From the NCBI RefSeq assembly GCF_043729335.1, contig NZ_JAYTLQ010000002.1, forward strand, positions 124,001 to 188,000: a stretch of DNA of 64,000 nt. The letters are read 5' to 3'. The stretch's first letter is position 1, and each line of letters begins with the position of its first letter. This document shows, piece after piece, positions 34,724 through 44,429 of this stretch. The notes under the pieces were generated by a model that worked only from the letters and a program-made list of their open reading frames with translations, was not told the DNA's origin and ran no database searches. The position numbers and the translations under genes were made by a program. This stretch comes from Crenothrix sp043729335 (lineage in GTDB: Bacteria > Pseudomonadota > Gammaproteobacteria > Methylococcales > Methylomonadaceae).

Positions 34724-35680
34724 ATGCGAATAATTAGAGGCCTGCATCATCTGGAATCACTGCACAGCGGCTGTGTACTGACGATTGGCAATTTTGATGG
34801 TTTACATTTAGGGCATTTGGCGGTTATCGAGAAATTGTCGGCGCGTGGACATAACTTAGGTTTGCCAGTGGTGGTTATGATTTTTGAGCCACAGCCGCTG
34901 GAATATTTCCTAAAAGACAACGCACCGCCGCGCTTGACCCGCTTGCGTGAGAAAGTCATCCAGTTTGCCAAATTGCCGATTGATGTGTTGCTAATCGCAC
35001 ATTTTAACGAGCGTTTTGCTAATCTGGATGCCGGGTATTTTGTAGACGATATTTTAATCAACAAACTAAACGTCAAGCATTTGGTGGTCGGCGATGATTT
35101 TCATTTTGGCAAAGCGCGCTGCGGTAATTTCGCCATGCTTAAAGATAAAGGCCAGCAGCACGGTTTTAGTGTGGAAGATACCGGTTCGTATTTAACGCAA
35201 GGCTTAAGAGTGAGCAGCACACTGATCCGTGATGCACTGGCCGCAGGTGACTTAACCCAGGCAGAACAACTATTAGGACGGTCTTACTCGGTATGTGGAC
35301 GGGTAGCGCACGGCGGCAAACGTGGCCGCACCATCGGTTTCCCTACCGCCAATATTAAAATGTTCCGAAAAATATCGCCCATCCGTGGCGTGTTTGCTGT
35401 TACCGTAACCGGCCTTGATGATCTGGAGCTGGCGGGCATAGCCAACGTCGGTACTCGGCCTACTGTGGATGGCAGCGCCGAAGTCATCCTGGAAACACAC
35501 ATTTTCGACTTTGACCGCGATATTTATGGCCGTTACATTGAAGTGCATTTTAAACAAAAAATCCGCGATGAACTGCGTTTTCAATCCCTGGAACAGCTGC
35601 AAGACCAGATTAAACGTGACGTAGCCGAGACTAAAAAACAATTGCAAAAAAGAGTACAAGTTAATGACCATGGATTATAA
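34724..35680 (+). CDS. ribF: Bifunctional riboflavin kinase/FAD synthetase RibF
   Basis: Makes FMN from riboflavin and FAD from FMN. The N-terminal adenylyltransferase domain has GNFDGLHLGH (about residues 22-31) and VGDDFHFGKARCGN; the C-terminal kinase domain has GRVAHGGKRGRTIGFPTANI. 318 residues is normal. The gene overlaps ileS by 17 bases, the conserved ribF-ileS-lspA order. A long hairpin sits immediately before its start. Confidence 0.96.
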   Translation: MRIIRGLHHLESLHSGCVLTIGNFDGLHLGHLAVIEKLSARGHNLGLPVVVMIFEPQPLEYFLKDNAPPRLTRLREKVIQFAKLPIDVLLIAHFNERFANLDAGYFVDDILINKLNVKHLVVGDDFHFGKARCGNFAMLKDKGQQHGFSVEDTGSYLTQGLRVSSTLIRDALAAGDLTQAEQLLGRSYSVCGRVAHGGKRGRTIGFPTANIKMFRKISPIRGVFAVTVTGLDDLELAGIANVGTRPTVDGSAEVILETHIFDFDRDIYGRYIEVHFKQKIRDELRFQSLEQLQDQIKRDVAETKKQLQKRVQVNDHGL

Positions 35681-38495
35681 AAAAACACTGAATTTACCGA
35701 GCACCGCGTTCCCAATGAAAGCTAATCTGGCGCAGCGCGAACCCGAACGCTTGAAAAAATGGACGGACGCGGGTTTATACCAAAAAATTCGCGACAGGTT
35801 TGCAGGGCAAACCAAGTTCATTTTGCACGATGGCCCCCCGTATGCCAATGGCGAAATTCATATTGGCCATGCTGTCAATAAAGTACTAAAAGACATTATC
35901 GTTAAATCCAAAAACCTGGGTGGCTTTGATGCGCCTTATGTACCGGGCTGGGATTGCCATGGTTTGCCGATTGAGTTGATGGTGGAGAAAAAAATAGGCA
36001 AGGCCGGTGTGAAAGTATCTGCGGCTGAGTTTCGTAAAGCTTGCCGCGAATACGCCGCCAAGCAAGTCGACATTCAGAAGGAAGCCTTTGTACGCTTAGG
36101 AATTTTGGGCGATTGGGATAATCCGTATTTGACTATGGACTTTAGTTTTGAAGCCAATATTGTACGCTCGTTGGGCAAAATCAACGCAAAACACCATATT
36201 ACCAAAGGCGCAAAGCCGGTGCATTGGTGTACCGATTGCGGTTCTGCGCTAGCGGAAGCTGAAGTAGAGTATGAAGACAAGCATTCGCCAGCGATTGATG
36301 TGCGTTTTAAAGTGGTGGATGAACACGGCTTTTTGGCGCAATGTCATCATGTGCCAGATCATGAGGGACTGGGCGAGTTATCGGTCGTCATCTGGACGAC
36401 TACGCCGTGGACGTTGCCTGCCAACCAGGGCGTGGCACTGAATCCTGAGCTGGAATATGCTGTTGTTCAATATGAAAAAGACGGCAAGCACGAGCGTTTA
36501 TTATTGGCAGAAGCTTTGTTGAAAACCGCTATGTTGCGTTATGGCATCGACGATTACCATGTCATTGCCTATTGCAAAGGCAGTGCGCTGGAAAACCAGT
36601 TACTGCAACACCCGTTCTATGATCGCCAAGTACCCATTATTTTGGGTGACCATGTGACAACAGAAGCCGGTACCGGTGCCGTACATACTGCACCCGGGCA
36701 TGGCCAGGACGATTATATTGTTGGCCTGAAATACGGTTTACCCATAGATAACCCTGTGGGCGGTGATGGCGTATTTTTACCCAGTACTGAACTCTTTGCT
36801 GGCCAGCATGTGTTTAACGCCAATGACAAAGTGCTGGAAGTGCTGGAAGCCAAAGGACGCTTGTTGCACCACCACGCGCTGCTGCACAGTTATCCACACT
36901 GCTGGCGGCATAAAACGCCCATTATTTTCCGCGCTACGCCGCAGTGGTTTATCGCCATGAATAAAAATCATTTGCGCGAACGGGCTTTGGAACAAATCAA
37001 GCAAGTGGCGTGGTTCCCCGATTGGGGGCAAGCGCGTATTGAAAGCATGGTGGACGGACGGCCAGATTGGTGTATCTCGCGTCAACGCACCTGGGGCGTA
37101 CCGATTACGTTTTTTGTCCATAAAGAAACCGGTGAATTGCACCCACGCACGCCTGAATTGATCGAACAAGTGGCTTTACGCATCGAGCAAAAAGGTATCG
37201 AAGCCTGGTTTGGATTGGACAAACAAGAGCTACTCGGTGACGAAGCTGCGCTCTACGACAAAGCCACTGATACCTTGGACGTGTGGTTTGATTCCGGTGT
37301 AACCCATGCCTGCGTACTGGAAAAACGTGAACAACTCGCATTCCCCGCAGATTTGTATTTAGAAGGCTCGGATCAACACCGTGGCTGGTTTCAATCGTCC
37401 TTATTAACATCGGTGGCCATGAATGATGTTGCACCTTATAAAGCGGTGTTGACACATGGCTTTACGGTGGATGCGGAAGGCAAGAAAATGTCCAAATCTA
37501 AGGGCAATGTGGTTGCGCCGCAATCCGTGGTCAAAGACTTGGGTGCTGATGTGTTGCGCTTATGGGTAGCCTCTACCGATTATCGTGGTGAAATGTCCGT
37601 CTCCAATGAAATTTTGAGCCGCACCTCAGATGGTTACCGACGTTTGCGTAATACCGCACGTTTTCTATTATCCAACCTGAATGAATTCGATCCTGCTTTG
37701 CATTTGGTAGCCACCAAGGATTTATTAGCATTGGATCGCTGGGTGCTGGATAGAACCTTAGCATTACAAGAAGAAATCATCATCGCTTACGAAACCTATC
37801 AATTTCAAACGATTTACCAAAAGATACATCATTTTTGCGTGATTGATTTGGGTGGTTTTTACCTGGATATTATCAAAGATCGCCAATACACTGCCAAAGC
37901 CGATGGCTTGGCGCGGCGCTCTGCGCAAAGCGCCATGTACCATGTGCTGGAAGCCTTAACGCGCTGGTTGGCACCGATTACCAGTTATACCGCTGATGAA
38001 ATCTGGCAGTTTATGCCGGGGCAGCGCAGTGAGTCGGTATTTTTGGAAACCTGGTACAAAGATTTGGCGCCATTAGATACCGATGCTGTGATGGATGCCA
38101 AGTTTTGGCAAAATATTATGTCGGCAAGAACGGCTGTCGCTAAAGAGTTGGAAAAAGTGCGCGCGCAAGGGGCGATTGGGTCGTCTTTGAATGCTGAACT
38201 GGAATTGTACTGTAATGAAGAATTGTTAGCTGATCTCAAGCAACTGGGCGATGAGCTGCGTTTTGTGTTTATAACTTCTGGTGTGGCGGCGTTACCCGAA
38301 CTCAATGCCCCAGCAGAAGCGGTCGCTACGGAAATAGAAGGCGTAAAAATTAAAGTTCGGGTATCTGAGCACACTAAATGCGTCCGTTGTTGGCATCAAC
38401 GTCCTGAAGTGGGTAGCCATGCAGAACATCCAGAATTGTGCGCACGCTGCATAGAAAACGTGGTAGGTGCCGGGGAAGTGAGACACTATGCGTAG
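35664..38495 (+). CDS. ileS: Isoleucyl-tRNA synthetase
   Basis: Class I synthetase of 943 residues charging tRNA-Ile. The HIGH motif is in PYANGEIHIGHAVNK near residue 58, the KMSKS loop is KKMSKSKGN near residue 610, and the C-terminal zinc finger has CVRCW and LCARC pairs. An editing domain lies between. The frame opens at 35664 (MTMDYKKTLNLP); the second ATG at 35670 would align best with other IleS proteins. It overlaps ribF upstream and lspA downstream. Confidence 0.97.
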   Translation: MTMDYKKTLNLPSTAFPMKANLAQREPERLKKWTDAGLYQKIRDRFAGQTKFILHDGPPYANGEIHIGHAVNKVLKDIIVKSKNLGGFDAPYVPGWDCHGLPIELMVEKKIGKAGVKVSAAEFRKACREYAAKQVDIQKEAFVRLGILGDWDNPYLTMDFSFEANIVRSLGKINAKHHITKGAKPVHWCTDCGSALAEAEVEYEDKHSPAIDVRFKVVDEHGFLAQCHHVPDHEGLGELSVVIWTTTPWTLPANQGVALNPELEYAVVQYEKDGKHERLLLAEALLKTAMLRYGIDDYHVIAYCKGSALENQLLQHPFYDRQVPIILGDHVTTEAGTGAVHTAPGHGQDDYIVGLKYGLPIDNPVGGDGVFLPSTELFAGQHVFNANDKVLEVLEAKGRLLHHHALLHSYPHCWRHKTPIIFRATPQWFIAMNKNHLRERALEQIKQVAWFPDWGQARIESMVDGRPDWCISRQRTWGVPITFFVHKETGELHPRTPELIEQVALRIEQKGIEAWFGLDKQELLGDEAALYDKATDTLDVWFDSGVTHACVLEKREQLAFPADLYLEGSDQHRGWFQSSLLTSVAMNDVAPYKAVLTHGFTVDAEGKKMSKSKGNVVAPQSVVKDLGADVLRLWVASTDYRGEMSVSNEILSRTSDGYRRLRNTARFLLSNLNEFDPALHLVATKDLLALDRWVLDRTLALQEEIIIAYETYQFQTIYQKIHHFCVIDLGGFYLDIIKDRQYTAKADGLARRSAQSAMYHVLEALTRWLAPITSYTADEIWQFMPGQRSESVFLETWYKDLAPLDTDAVMDAKFWQNIMSARTAVAKELEKVRAQGAIGSSLNAELELYCNEELLADLKQLGDELRFVFITSGVAALPELNAPAEAVATEIEGVKIKVRVSEHTKCVRCWHQRPEVGSHAEHPELCARCIENVVGAGEVRHYA

Positions 38496-38985
38496 CCTAA
38501 GCAAGCTCAAGTGGTTATGGCTATCCGTGTTGGCGCTAGGTTTGGATCAGGCCAGCAAATTTAAGGTTGCCAGTGCAATGCAGCTTTATGAATCCATTCC
38601 GGTAATGCCGTATTTTAATCTGACCTATATGCGCAATACTGGCGCGGCTTTCAGTTTCTTAAGTGAAGCTGGTGGCTGGCAACGCTGGTTTTTTGCCGCT
38701 TTGGCGCTGATCATTAGTGTAGTGATGACAATTTGGCTGGCTAGATTAAAACAACATGAGACATTGTTGGCCATAGCGTTATCTTTGGTGCTGGGCGGTG
38801 CGATTGGTAATTTAATTGATAGATTGGCTTATGGTTATGTCATCGATTTTCTGGATGTGTATTATCAAGATCGGCATTGGCCCGCGTTTAATATTGCCGA
38901 TTCTGCGATTGTACTGGGCGTGGGTTTGATGCTTGCTGAATCGTTTGGTATTGGTCGTGGTAAAGCGCCTGATGATATTGAATAG
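38488..38985 (+). CDS. lspA: Prolipoprotein signal peptidase LspA
   Basis: Inner-membrane aspartyl peptidase that cleaves signal peptides of diacylated lipoproteins. 165 residues with four membrane segments, NTGAAFSFL (residues 51-59) and the catalytic aspartates in NLIDRLAYGYVIDF and FNIADSAI. It overlaps the end of ileS by 8 bases, ending the ribF-ileS-lspA unit. Confidence 0.96.
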   Translation: MRSLSKLKWLWLSVLALGLDQASKFKVASAMQLYESIPVMPYFNLTYMRNTGAAFSFLSEAGGWQRWFFAALALIISVVMTIWLARLKQHETLLAIALSLVLGGAIGNLIDRLAYGYVIDFLDVYYQDRHWPAFNIADSAIVLGVGLMLAESFGIGRGKAPDDIE

Positions 38986-39094
38986 CGGATTAATATATTT
39001 TTAATACCGCACATCACAAAAAGTAGAATTGCAAAATATACTCTATATCAAATTATTGAGATGACTTTTTTTATAGGCCAATGTAGGGCGAATT

Positions 39095-39904
39095 ATGGTT
39101 AATGAAGGTCATCGCCCGCCATTCCTCTATAAATATCGAGCTATTTCAAACGAAACAGATTTAACTAAAGACTATGCTTTAGATGCTCTCTTTAAATCTT
39201 ACGCAGTTTTTTCAAGCAGAAAAAATTTCAACGATTTATTTGACTCGAAAGTCGAACTCGTAAAACCGTCCCTCCGCCAAATAAAATCTGTGAGAGATAA
39301 AGCTAAATCTGATGATAAAAGCACCTATAAATATCTGAACAAATGGATAAGCAAAGGAAAAATTACAATTGAAGGTAACGCTGAAATTCAAAAACTAGAG
39401 ATGGAAATCAATAAACTTATTGACAGCTATATATTTCTAAGTCTATCAGCTAAAAACAATAGCAATCTAATGTGGTCTCATTATGCTAACTCCCACCGAG
39501 GATTCTGTATTGAGTTTCGATCAGACCACGTTTCTGCAGACAAAGTATTCTATCAAGATAGTATTCCAAAAATAGGGCTTACAGAATTCGCTATACAAAG
39601 AGAACTAGGCAATGCCAATCATATTGGCACAAAGATTTGGCAAGCATTACGCACTAAATTAATGGAATGGGAATACGAAGAAGAATACAGATTTCAGTTA
39701 AGCAATATAGGCTCTGGTACTATGTTGAAACCAGGTGAGAAATTTCTAAAAGTACCATATCCCCCTAATTTTGTGGAATCTGTAATTTTTGGATGCCGAA
39801 CGCCACAAAAAACTAAGGATTTTATCACTAGTAACATACCGTTTTGTATCAAGTTCAAACAGGCATATGAAAGAAAAAACTCTATTAAAATTGAAATTAT
39901 TTGA
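39095..39904 (+). CDS. DUF2971 domain protein
   Basis: 269 residues. Family marks are LYKYR near residue 11, FNDLFDS near 46, SLSAKNNSNLMWSHYANSHRGFCIEF (in pieces, about 117-142), and WEYEEEYRF near 191. The DUF2971 family is common in accessory regions and of unknown activity; some members sit in defence or toxin contexts. AGGGCG precedes the ATG. A/T content is higher than the flanking lspA, suggesting acquisition. No partner gene is evident on the same transcript. Confidence 0.8.
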   Translation: MVNEGHRPPFLYKYRAISNETDLTKDYALDALFKSYAVFSSRKNFNDLFDSKVELVKPSLRQIKSVRDKAKSDDKSTYKYLNKWISKGKITIEGNAEIQKLEMEINKLIDSYIFLSLSAKNNSNLMWSHYANSHRGFCIEFRSDHVSADKVFYQDSIPKIGLTEFAIQRELGNANHIGTKIWQALRTKLMEWEYEEEYRFQLSNIGSGTMLKPGEKFLKVPYPPNFVESVIFGCRTPQKTKDFITSNIPFCIKFKQAYERKNSIKIEII

Positions 39905-40056
39905 ATATTAGAATTTATATGCTAGACATAATTGGTAGCTGCATACATTGTAAATCTTGAAGCCCATGATTCTTAGAGATATTCCATGGACAGATTTCTT
40001 TGTCTCGGCCTATTGGTTGTCAACATAATCAATTACTCGGTAACGAACTGAACCTT

Positions 40057-40674
40057 ATGAAACTCGACAGCGCCAACATCATAAAAAAATACAACCGTAT
40101 CGCGCCTTTTTATGAAGGCATGGAAGCGATCATGGAAGGTTTGTTTTTTAAACATTGGCGCGAAAAATTATGGGCAAAAACCGAAGGGCAGCATATTTTG
40201 GAAGTCGGTGTCGGTACGGGCAAAAACTTTGCGTACTACCCCAAAAATGCCAAAGTTACTGCGATTGATTTTAGTCCTGCCATGTTGGCACAGGCCAAGC
40301 TTAAAAAAGACGCACGAGGCATTAACGTTGATTTGCATCTTATGGACATTGAGTTTTTGCAATTTGCCGATAACAGTTTTGATACCGTGGTGGCTTCATT
40401 TGTATTTTGCTCAGTGCCATCACCTGCTAAAGGTTTGAAGGAATTGCAGCGTGTCTGTAAACCTGACGGTAAGGTTTTGTTGCTAGAACATGTTTTAAGC
40501 TCGCAGCGGTTGATTGCCAAGCTAATGAATTTTGTCAATCCGTTGGTGTTATCGTTAGTCGGTGCGAATATTAATAGAAATACTGTTAAAAGCGTTCAAG
40601 GCGGCACGTTTCGTTTTGTGCGGGTGGATGAACGCAGCAGCGATATTATTAAATTGATTGAAGCTGTGAAATAA
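40057..40674 (+). CDS. Class I SAM-dependent methyltransferase (UbiE-like)
   Basis: 205 residues from the ATG at 40057; the longer frame uses a TTG and a poorly conserved extension. Motif I is LEVGVGTGKNFAYYP, followed by AIDFSPAMLAQA, DTVVASFVFCSV and PDGKVLLLEH. These match the UbiE/Methyltransf_11 group, which methylates lipids, quinones or other small molecules. The C-terminal part is rather hydrophobic (FVNPLVLSLVG), perhaps contacting a lipid substrate. The acceptor cannot be told from sequence. Confidence 0.82.
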   Translation: MKLDSANIIKKYNRIAPFYEGMEAIMEGLFFKHWREKLWAKTEGQHILEVGVGTGKNFAYYPKNAKVTAIDFSPAMLAQAKLKKDARGINVDLHLMDIEFLQFADNSFDTVVASFVFCSVPSPAKGLKELQRVCKPDGKVLLLEHVLSSQRLIAKLMNFVNPLVLSLVGANINRNTVKSVQGGTFRFVRVDERSSDIIKLIEAVK

Positions 40675-40744
40675 GTTTTAGATCAAACCCTACGTTAGAA
40701 ACCTAAGGCGTAGCACTTTTAAAAAGTTGTTTGGGTTGAGTTCA

Positions 40745-41188
40745 TTAGGCTGCGCTCATTGGCAACCAACCATGCGAAAGAATATTTTCTATTGTCCAAG
40801 GGCATGTTTCTGGAAAATTTTCTATTGCTGTTTCTCGGATTGCAATGGTAATTGCGTCAGCCCAAACAGCTTCTTGCCATTCTGGGTTTAATAATTTTGC
40901 TTTTAAGCTTGGCACTTGTTTTAAATGAAATTCCAAGGACTTGCGTTGCTCTTTAATTATCCTTTCCCAACTGGAACCTCGATAATCTGGCTGGAATTGC
41001 CATTTTAATAAATGCGCGATAAGTACAGCCATACGGCTTGCCAGTTCACGTTGCTCACTTTTACCCACGTCTTCTATTTCCTCGGCGATATGCTCAATAT
41101 CCAGTAAGTCAAATTTTTTGTTACGAATCAACCATGCCTGTTGATTAGCCCATGCAACCACATCGGTTTCGTAATTAATCGTGGCCAT
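40745..41188 (-). CDS. DUF29 family protein
   Basis: 147 residues from the ATG at 41188, which has AGGAA upstream; the longer frame to 41245 lacks signals. Family marks are YETDVVAWANQQA, DIEHIAEEIEDVG, LIAHLLKWQFQP and SWERIIKEQR. DUF29 proteins are helical, widespread in cyanobacteria and methanotrophs, and of unknown function. Stands alone on the minus strand. Confidence 0.85.
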   Translation of the reverse strand: MATINYETDVVAWANQQAWLIRNKKFDLLDIEHIAEEIEDVGKSEQRELASRMAVLIAHLLKWQFQPDYRGSSWERIIKEQRKSLEFHLKQVPSLKAKLLNPEWQEAVWADAITIAIRETAIENFPETCPWTIENILSHGWLPMSAA

Positions 41189-41406
41189 AAGTATTCCTAC
41201 ATTATTTAAGTTTCGGTTTTTTAAAATACCCGGCTGATATTTCAAAGCTTGTCAGAGAGTATGATCATAACGCGTATATTTATCAATGGTAACAGTCAAT
41301 TACTTCGACCTGCCTACAGCTTAAAAATATCCAGTCCACTCACTTTTTAAATAAAAAAACTAGACTAAGCTTTTACCCAAAGATTGGGAATTAAGGAGCT
41401 TGGGAA

Positions 41407-41904
41407 ATGTTGGAAATATTAATATTTTTAGTTACCGTTATTGGTACTATCAGCTACGTGGTAGGAATTCGTAGACAAGCCATCATTTTAACGCGGCAAA
41501 CTTTTGCTCGCACATGGAGCAACGAAGGCGATATTCATTCAAATGGATCGGATTATATTATTCTGAAGCTTGAAAACAGCGGCGGCGATTTAACAGGCAG
41601 TCTGTCTTTTAGTAATGACAGCAAACTGTTTGGTATTTATGCTGAGATTGGTTGGTTTAAAACCCGTTTACGCATTTCAGAGCTACAAGATAACACTATC
41701 TTTCCCATTGCCAATGCCACCTTAAAACTCACTGACAATCATAGGCTGAGCTGGTGTATGGAACAGGGTGAAAATCAGACTATTTTTCCAACTCAAACGG
41801 TGCTTTGGCCTTATTCGAAAATAGTTTCGTCATCTGTTGACACAAAAGCTAACGCCGTTCTTTCAGAAAATCACGATATTCCAAGCAATGCTACAGTTTT
41901 TTAA
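41407..41904 (+). CDS. Hypothetical protein with N-terminal membrane anchor
   Basis: 165 residues. AGGAG lies 9 bases before the ATG. Residues 1-20 form one hydrophobic segment followed by positively charged IRRQ, so the rest is probably cytoplasmic. The soluble part is beta-rich (YIILKLENSGGDLTGSLSFS). No family recognised. Converges with the broken relE gene 16 bases away. Confidence 0.6.
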   Translation: MLEILIFLVTVIGTISYVVGIRRQAIILTRQTFARTWSNEGDIHSNGSDYIILKLENSGGDLTGSLSFSNDSKLFGIYAEIGWFKTRLRISELQDNTIFPIANATLKLTDNHRLSWCMEQGENQTIFPTQTVLWPYSKIVSSSVDTKANAVLSENHDIPSNATVF

Positions 41905-41920
41905 GTAACCGTTTCTTTAA

Positions 41921-42211
41921 TTACTTATGCAGCCTTGAAAGCGCAAGATCATAAACCTCATTTCTATTACGTTTGCCCACTGCAATTACTGTGACTGTTA
42001 TGGTTTTATCTTCCACAGCGTAAACAAGACGGTAGCCTACTTGACGCAGTTTTATTTTATACATATTGGGCGCACCTATTAGTGCAGCTGAAGGGACGTG
42101 GGGATTTTCGAGCCGTTCTTTGAGCTTGTTTTTAAACTGGTCTTTTATGGTCTAGCCTAATTTCTGCCATTCTTTAAGTGCAGATTTTTTAAATTCAAGC
42201 TCATAGGTCAT
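41921..42211 (-). pseudogene. relE: relE-type toxin gene with in-frame amber codon
   Basis: Conceptual translation over 97 codons gives a clear RelE protein: YELEFKKSALKEWQKLG, a TAG at codon 20 (42154-42152), then DQFKNKLKERLENPHVPSA, YKIKLRQVGYRLVYAVED and VGKRNRNEVYDLA. The catalytic-region basic residues remain. One substitution would restore a full toxin, so inactivation is recent. The ATG overlaps the end of the intact antitoxin by 11 bases, as in working relBE operons. Stop readthrough is possible but not supported. Confidence 0.85.
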
Positions 42212-42449
42212 CAAGCGAAACCTTAACAGATGTTTCCGCCAACCGAGCTTTTACAATTTTCAGTAACTCAATGTCGTCAATCAAATCCATCATGGCTTCA
42301 TAAGCTGGCGCAGGTACGCAATAAAATGCAGGTTCGTTTCTGTTTAAAACGGCAATAGGCATTCCGCCCCCACTGGCAACTACTTTCATAGGATTGGCTT
42401 TAAGCTCAGATATGCTAGCGGCAATTTCTGTAAGAACCTGATAAGTCAT
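42201..42449 (-). CDS. relB: RelB/Phd-YefM-type antitoxin
   Basis: 82-residue antitoxin with the Phd/YefM-like N-terminus (ISELKANPMKVVASGGGMPIAVLNRNEPAFYCVP in pieces) and a C-terminal helix (LLKIVKARLAETSVKVSLDDL, quoted as the last third) that would wrap the toxin. It overlaps the RelE-type gene, which is broken by a nonsense codon. The antitoxin is intact and could still act as a repressor or neutralise related toxins elsewhere. Confidence 0.85.
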   Translation of the reverse strand: MTYQVLTEIAASISELKANPMKVVASGGGMPIAVLNRNEPAFYCVPAPAYEAMMDLIDDIELLKIVKARLAETSVKVSLDDL

Positions 42450-42453
42450 AGTA

Positions 42454-42633
42454 TTACTCTGGTATTAGCCAATTAAGAGACTTGATAATAGGGCTTTTAA
42501 ATGGTCTTGTAAAGCGCTGACGTGTTGAGAAGAGCAAGAGGGTGTAATCAAGTATTGGTATAAAGTGCAATATAATTCTGGCACCGAAATGTCTTATTCC
42601 GCAAGGTTCCCAGAACACCAATATTCGTCTCAT
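42454..42633 (-). CDS. Possible small leader protein before relB
   Basis: 59 codons (MRRILVFWEP...) with a strong GGAGG 7 bases before the ATG at 42633, ending 4 bases before relB. The product is hydrophobic and basic with no recognised family. Good translation signals and tight spacing to relB suggest translational coupling, but composition does not prove a real protein. The rest of the gap between relB and the gene at 42810 shows nothing else. Confidence 0.3.
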   Translation of the reverse strand: MRRILVFWEPCGIRHFGARIILHFIPILDYTLLLFSTRQRFTRPFKSPIIKSLNWLIPE

Positions 42634-42809
42634 CAGTAGCCTCCAAATCAAAAAATCTAAACTAAGCTTGTTTACAAAGCGGGTTTTAATACGAGTTGCC
42701 CACTTACTCTACACTTTAGGCAATTTCCTAGAGTGATATCGTCTTAAGAACTAACATTCAATGAATATAATTATGGCAGATACCTTTAAATTTAAGAGGA
42801 TAATTACCA

Positions 42810-43778
42810 ATGCGTAATTATACAAAGAACAACAATGATAATTATGACCAGTTACTTGGAAAAGCAGGTGTGGTCTATATCCTTGCGAACGATGCACTAG
42901 CCCCCAATATATTTAAAATTGGTGCAACTCAACGATCTGGTGCTTTACGTGCAATAGAGCTCAATAAAGAAGCAACCACAGGGTTACCAGCAGAATACAA
43001 ATGTATATTTGAATACAGCAGTTTAGATTGCGGAAGAAGTGAAAGACAGGTTCATGAAAAACTCGATAAATTTAGAAGAGGAAAACATGGTTTCAAGAAT
43101 AGTGGCAAAAAATGGGGGCAAGAGTTTTTCAAGATTGATGACTTGGAGCTAGCAAAAATAATAATTATTGAAATATGTAAAAACACCCTTCAGGCACAAC
43201 CCCAAGAAAGATACAGTTCTTCATCGAGCCGTGATATTAATTTGCCCTATACAAATTGGTGGGTAAAAAGACTTGTTGAGTGCGCAATAATAGCAGGCGG
43301 CGTATTAGCTATAGGAAGCAGATATAAAGAGCAAAAAGCGATACCTATTCAAGCGCAGACGCAGTCTGTACAAGTTCAACAAACTTCATTTCCTATATTA
43401 ATCGAAGAAGAAAAGAAATTAGCCAAAGTACAAACAAATGCCACAACCAATACAAAAGAGGGAAATTTTGATAGCGATAAAATTCAAGAGTCCCTATTAA
43501 ACAACGACAAACAGGAGCTATCCGAAGAGCCTGTGATTACCCAAACAAACGATACAGTTCGTGCAGAATGGAAAGAAGAATCAAAAAATAACAACGCTTA
43601 TAAAATAGCCGAGATAAAAGGCAATCGCGATACCATAAGAAAACAGATGAATGAATCGAAAAGATTTTCACTTAATTCTAATTATTACCGCAAGCTCAGC
43701 AATAATGCGAAAACAGAAACTAAATGCGAATTCAAAACTGTAATGACAAATGAGGAAATTAAAAATTGCCAAAATTAA
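42810..43778 (+). CDS. GIY-YIG-like (T5orf172) domain protein with membrane anchor
   Basis: 322 residues. The N-terminal 120 match the T5orf172 branch of GIY-YIG nucleases: GVVYILAN (20-27), FKIGAT (35-40), a long helix with RAIELNK, and the ERQVHEKL block (78-85) with the family Glu/His. A single membrane segment follows (about residues 150-170, WWVKRLVE...). The remaining 150 residues are charged, low in complexity and end with two cysteines. The combination of a nuclease-like domain and membrane anchor is unusual. Preceded by AGAGGATAATTACCA. A/T-rich, likely acquired. Confidence 0.7.
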   Translation: MRNYTKNNNDNYDQLLGKAGVVYILANDALAPNIFKIGATQRSGALRAIELNKEATTGLPAEYKCIFEYSSLDCGRSERQVHEKLDKFRRGKHGFKNSGKKWGQEFFKIDDLELAKIIIIEICKNTLQAQPQERYSSSSSRDINLPYTNWWVKRLVECAIIAGGVLAIGSRYKEQKAIPIQAQTQSVQVQQTSFPILIEEEKKLAKVQTNATTNTKEGNFDSDKIQESLLNNDKQELSEEPVITQTNDTVRAEWKEESKNNNAYKIAEIKGNRDTIRKQMNESKRFSLNSNYYRKLSNNAKTETKCEFKTVMTNEEIKNCQN

Positions 43779-43900
43779 CACGTTATAAAACAACCTATAA
43801 CCATCTGTTTAATAGAGTATTCGTCGGCAAGCCATCATAATTCACACAACTGAATTAATCTGAACTTACTTCATCAAATAATTGAAAATTAATGATCCCT

Positions 43901-44332
43901 TCAAATATGACTGTTAACCCAACGCACAATATCCGCAGTATTCATAGCGCCAGCATTCCGTGCGATTTCACGACCCGCTTTAAATATTACCAACGTAGGA
44001 ATGCTACGAATATTAAATTGAGCCGCAATACTTTGCTCCTGTTCAGTATTGAGCTTGGCTAAACGTGCTTTCGGCTCAAGCTTGCCAACTGCTTCAGCAT
44101 AAGCTGGTGCCATCATCTTGCAAGGACCACACCACGCCGCCCAAAAATCAACAACCACCGGAATATCATTCCGTGTAATATGCTGTTGAAAATTTTGGCT
44201 GGTTAAATCCAACGGATGTCCGGTAAACAAAGCCTGTTTACATTGACCGCAACGTGGATTCTGGCTTAATCGCTCGGCGGGTATCCGGTTTACCGTCTGG
44301 CAATGGGGACAAACAATATGCAGCGTGTTCAT
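43901..44332 (-). CDS. trxC: Thioredoxin 2 (TrxC-type)
   Basis: 143 residues from the ATG at 44332 with AAGGTG upstream. An N-terminal zinc-binding module has CPHC and CGQC pairs, followed by the thioredoxin fold with active site WAAWCGPCK and the cis-proline IRSIPT. TrxC reduces cytoplasmic disulfides and is often part of the oxidative stress response. The longer frame to 44392 adds an unlikely extension. Divergent from rlmA. Confidence 0.93.
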   Translation of the reverse strand: MNTLHIVCPHCQTVNRIPAERLSQNPRCGQCKQALFTGHPLDLTSQNFQQHITRNDIPVVVDFWAAWCGPCKMMAPAYAEAVGKLEPKARLAKLNTEQEQSIAAQFNIRSIPTLVIFKAGREIARNAGAMNTADIVRWVNSHI

Positions 44333-44429
44333 AAGATCACCTTTTTTAAGGTTTAATGACTTAAGATATAAGGTCACCAGAGTAAAATTCAATATTGAAA
44401 TCGCACCCCATTATATTGCCAACCATTAA

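Noticed and set aside
34543..34725. 60-codon minus-strand frame in the murJ-ribF gap
   Set aside because: Its sequence is fully explained by the nested hairpins; treated as a structured element, not a protein gene.
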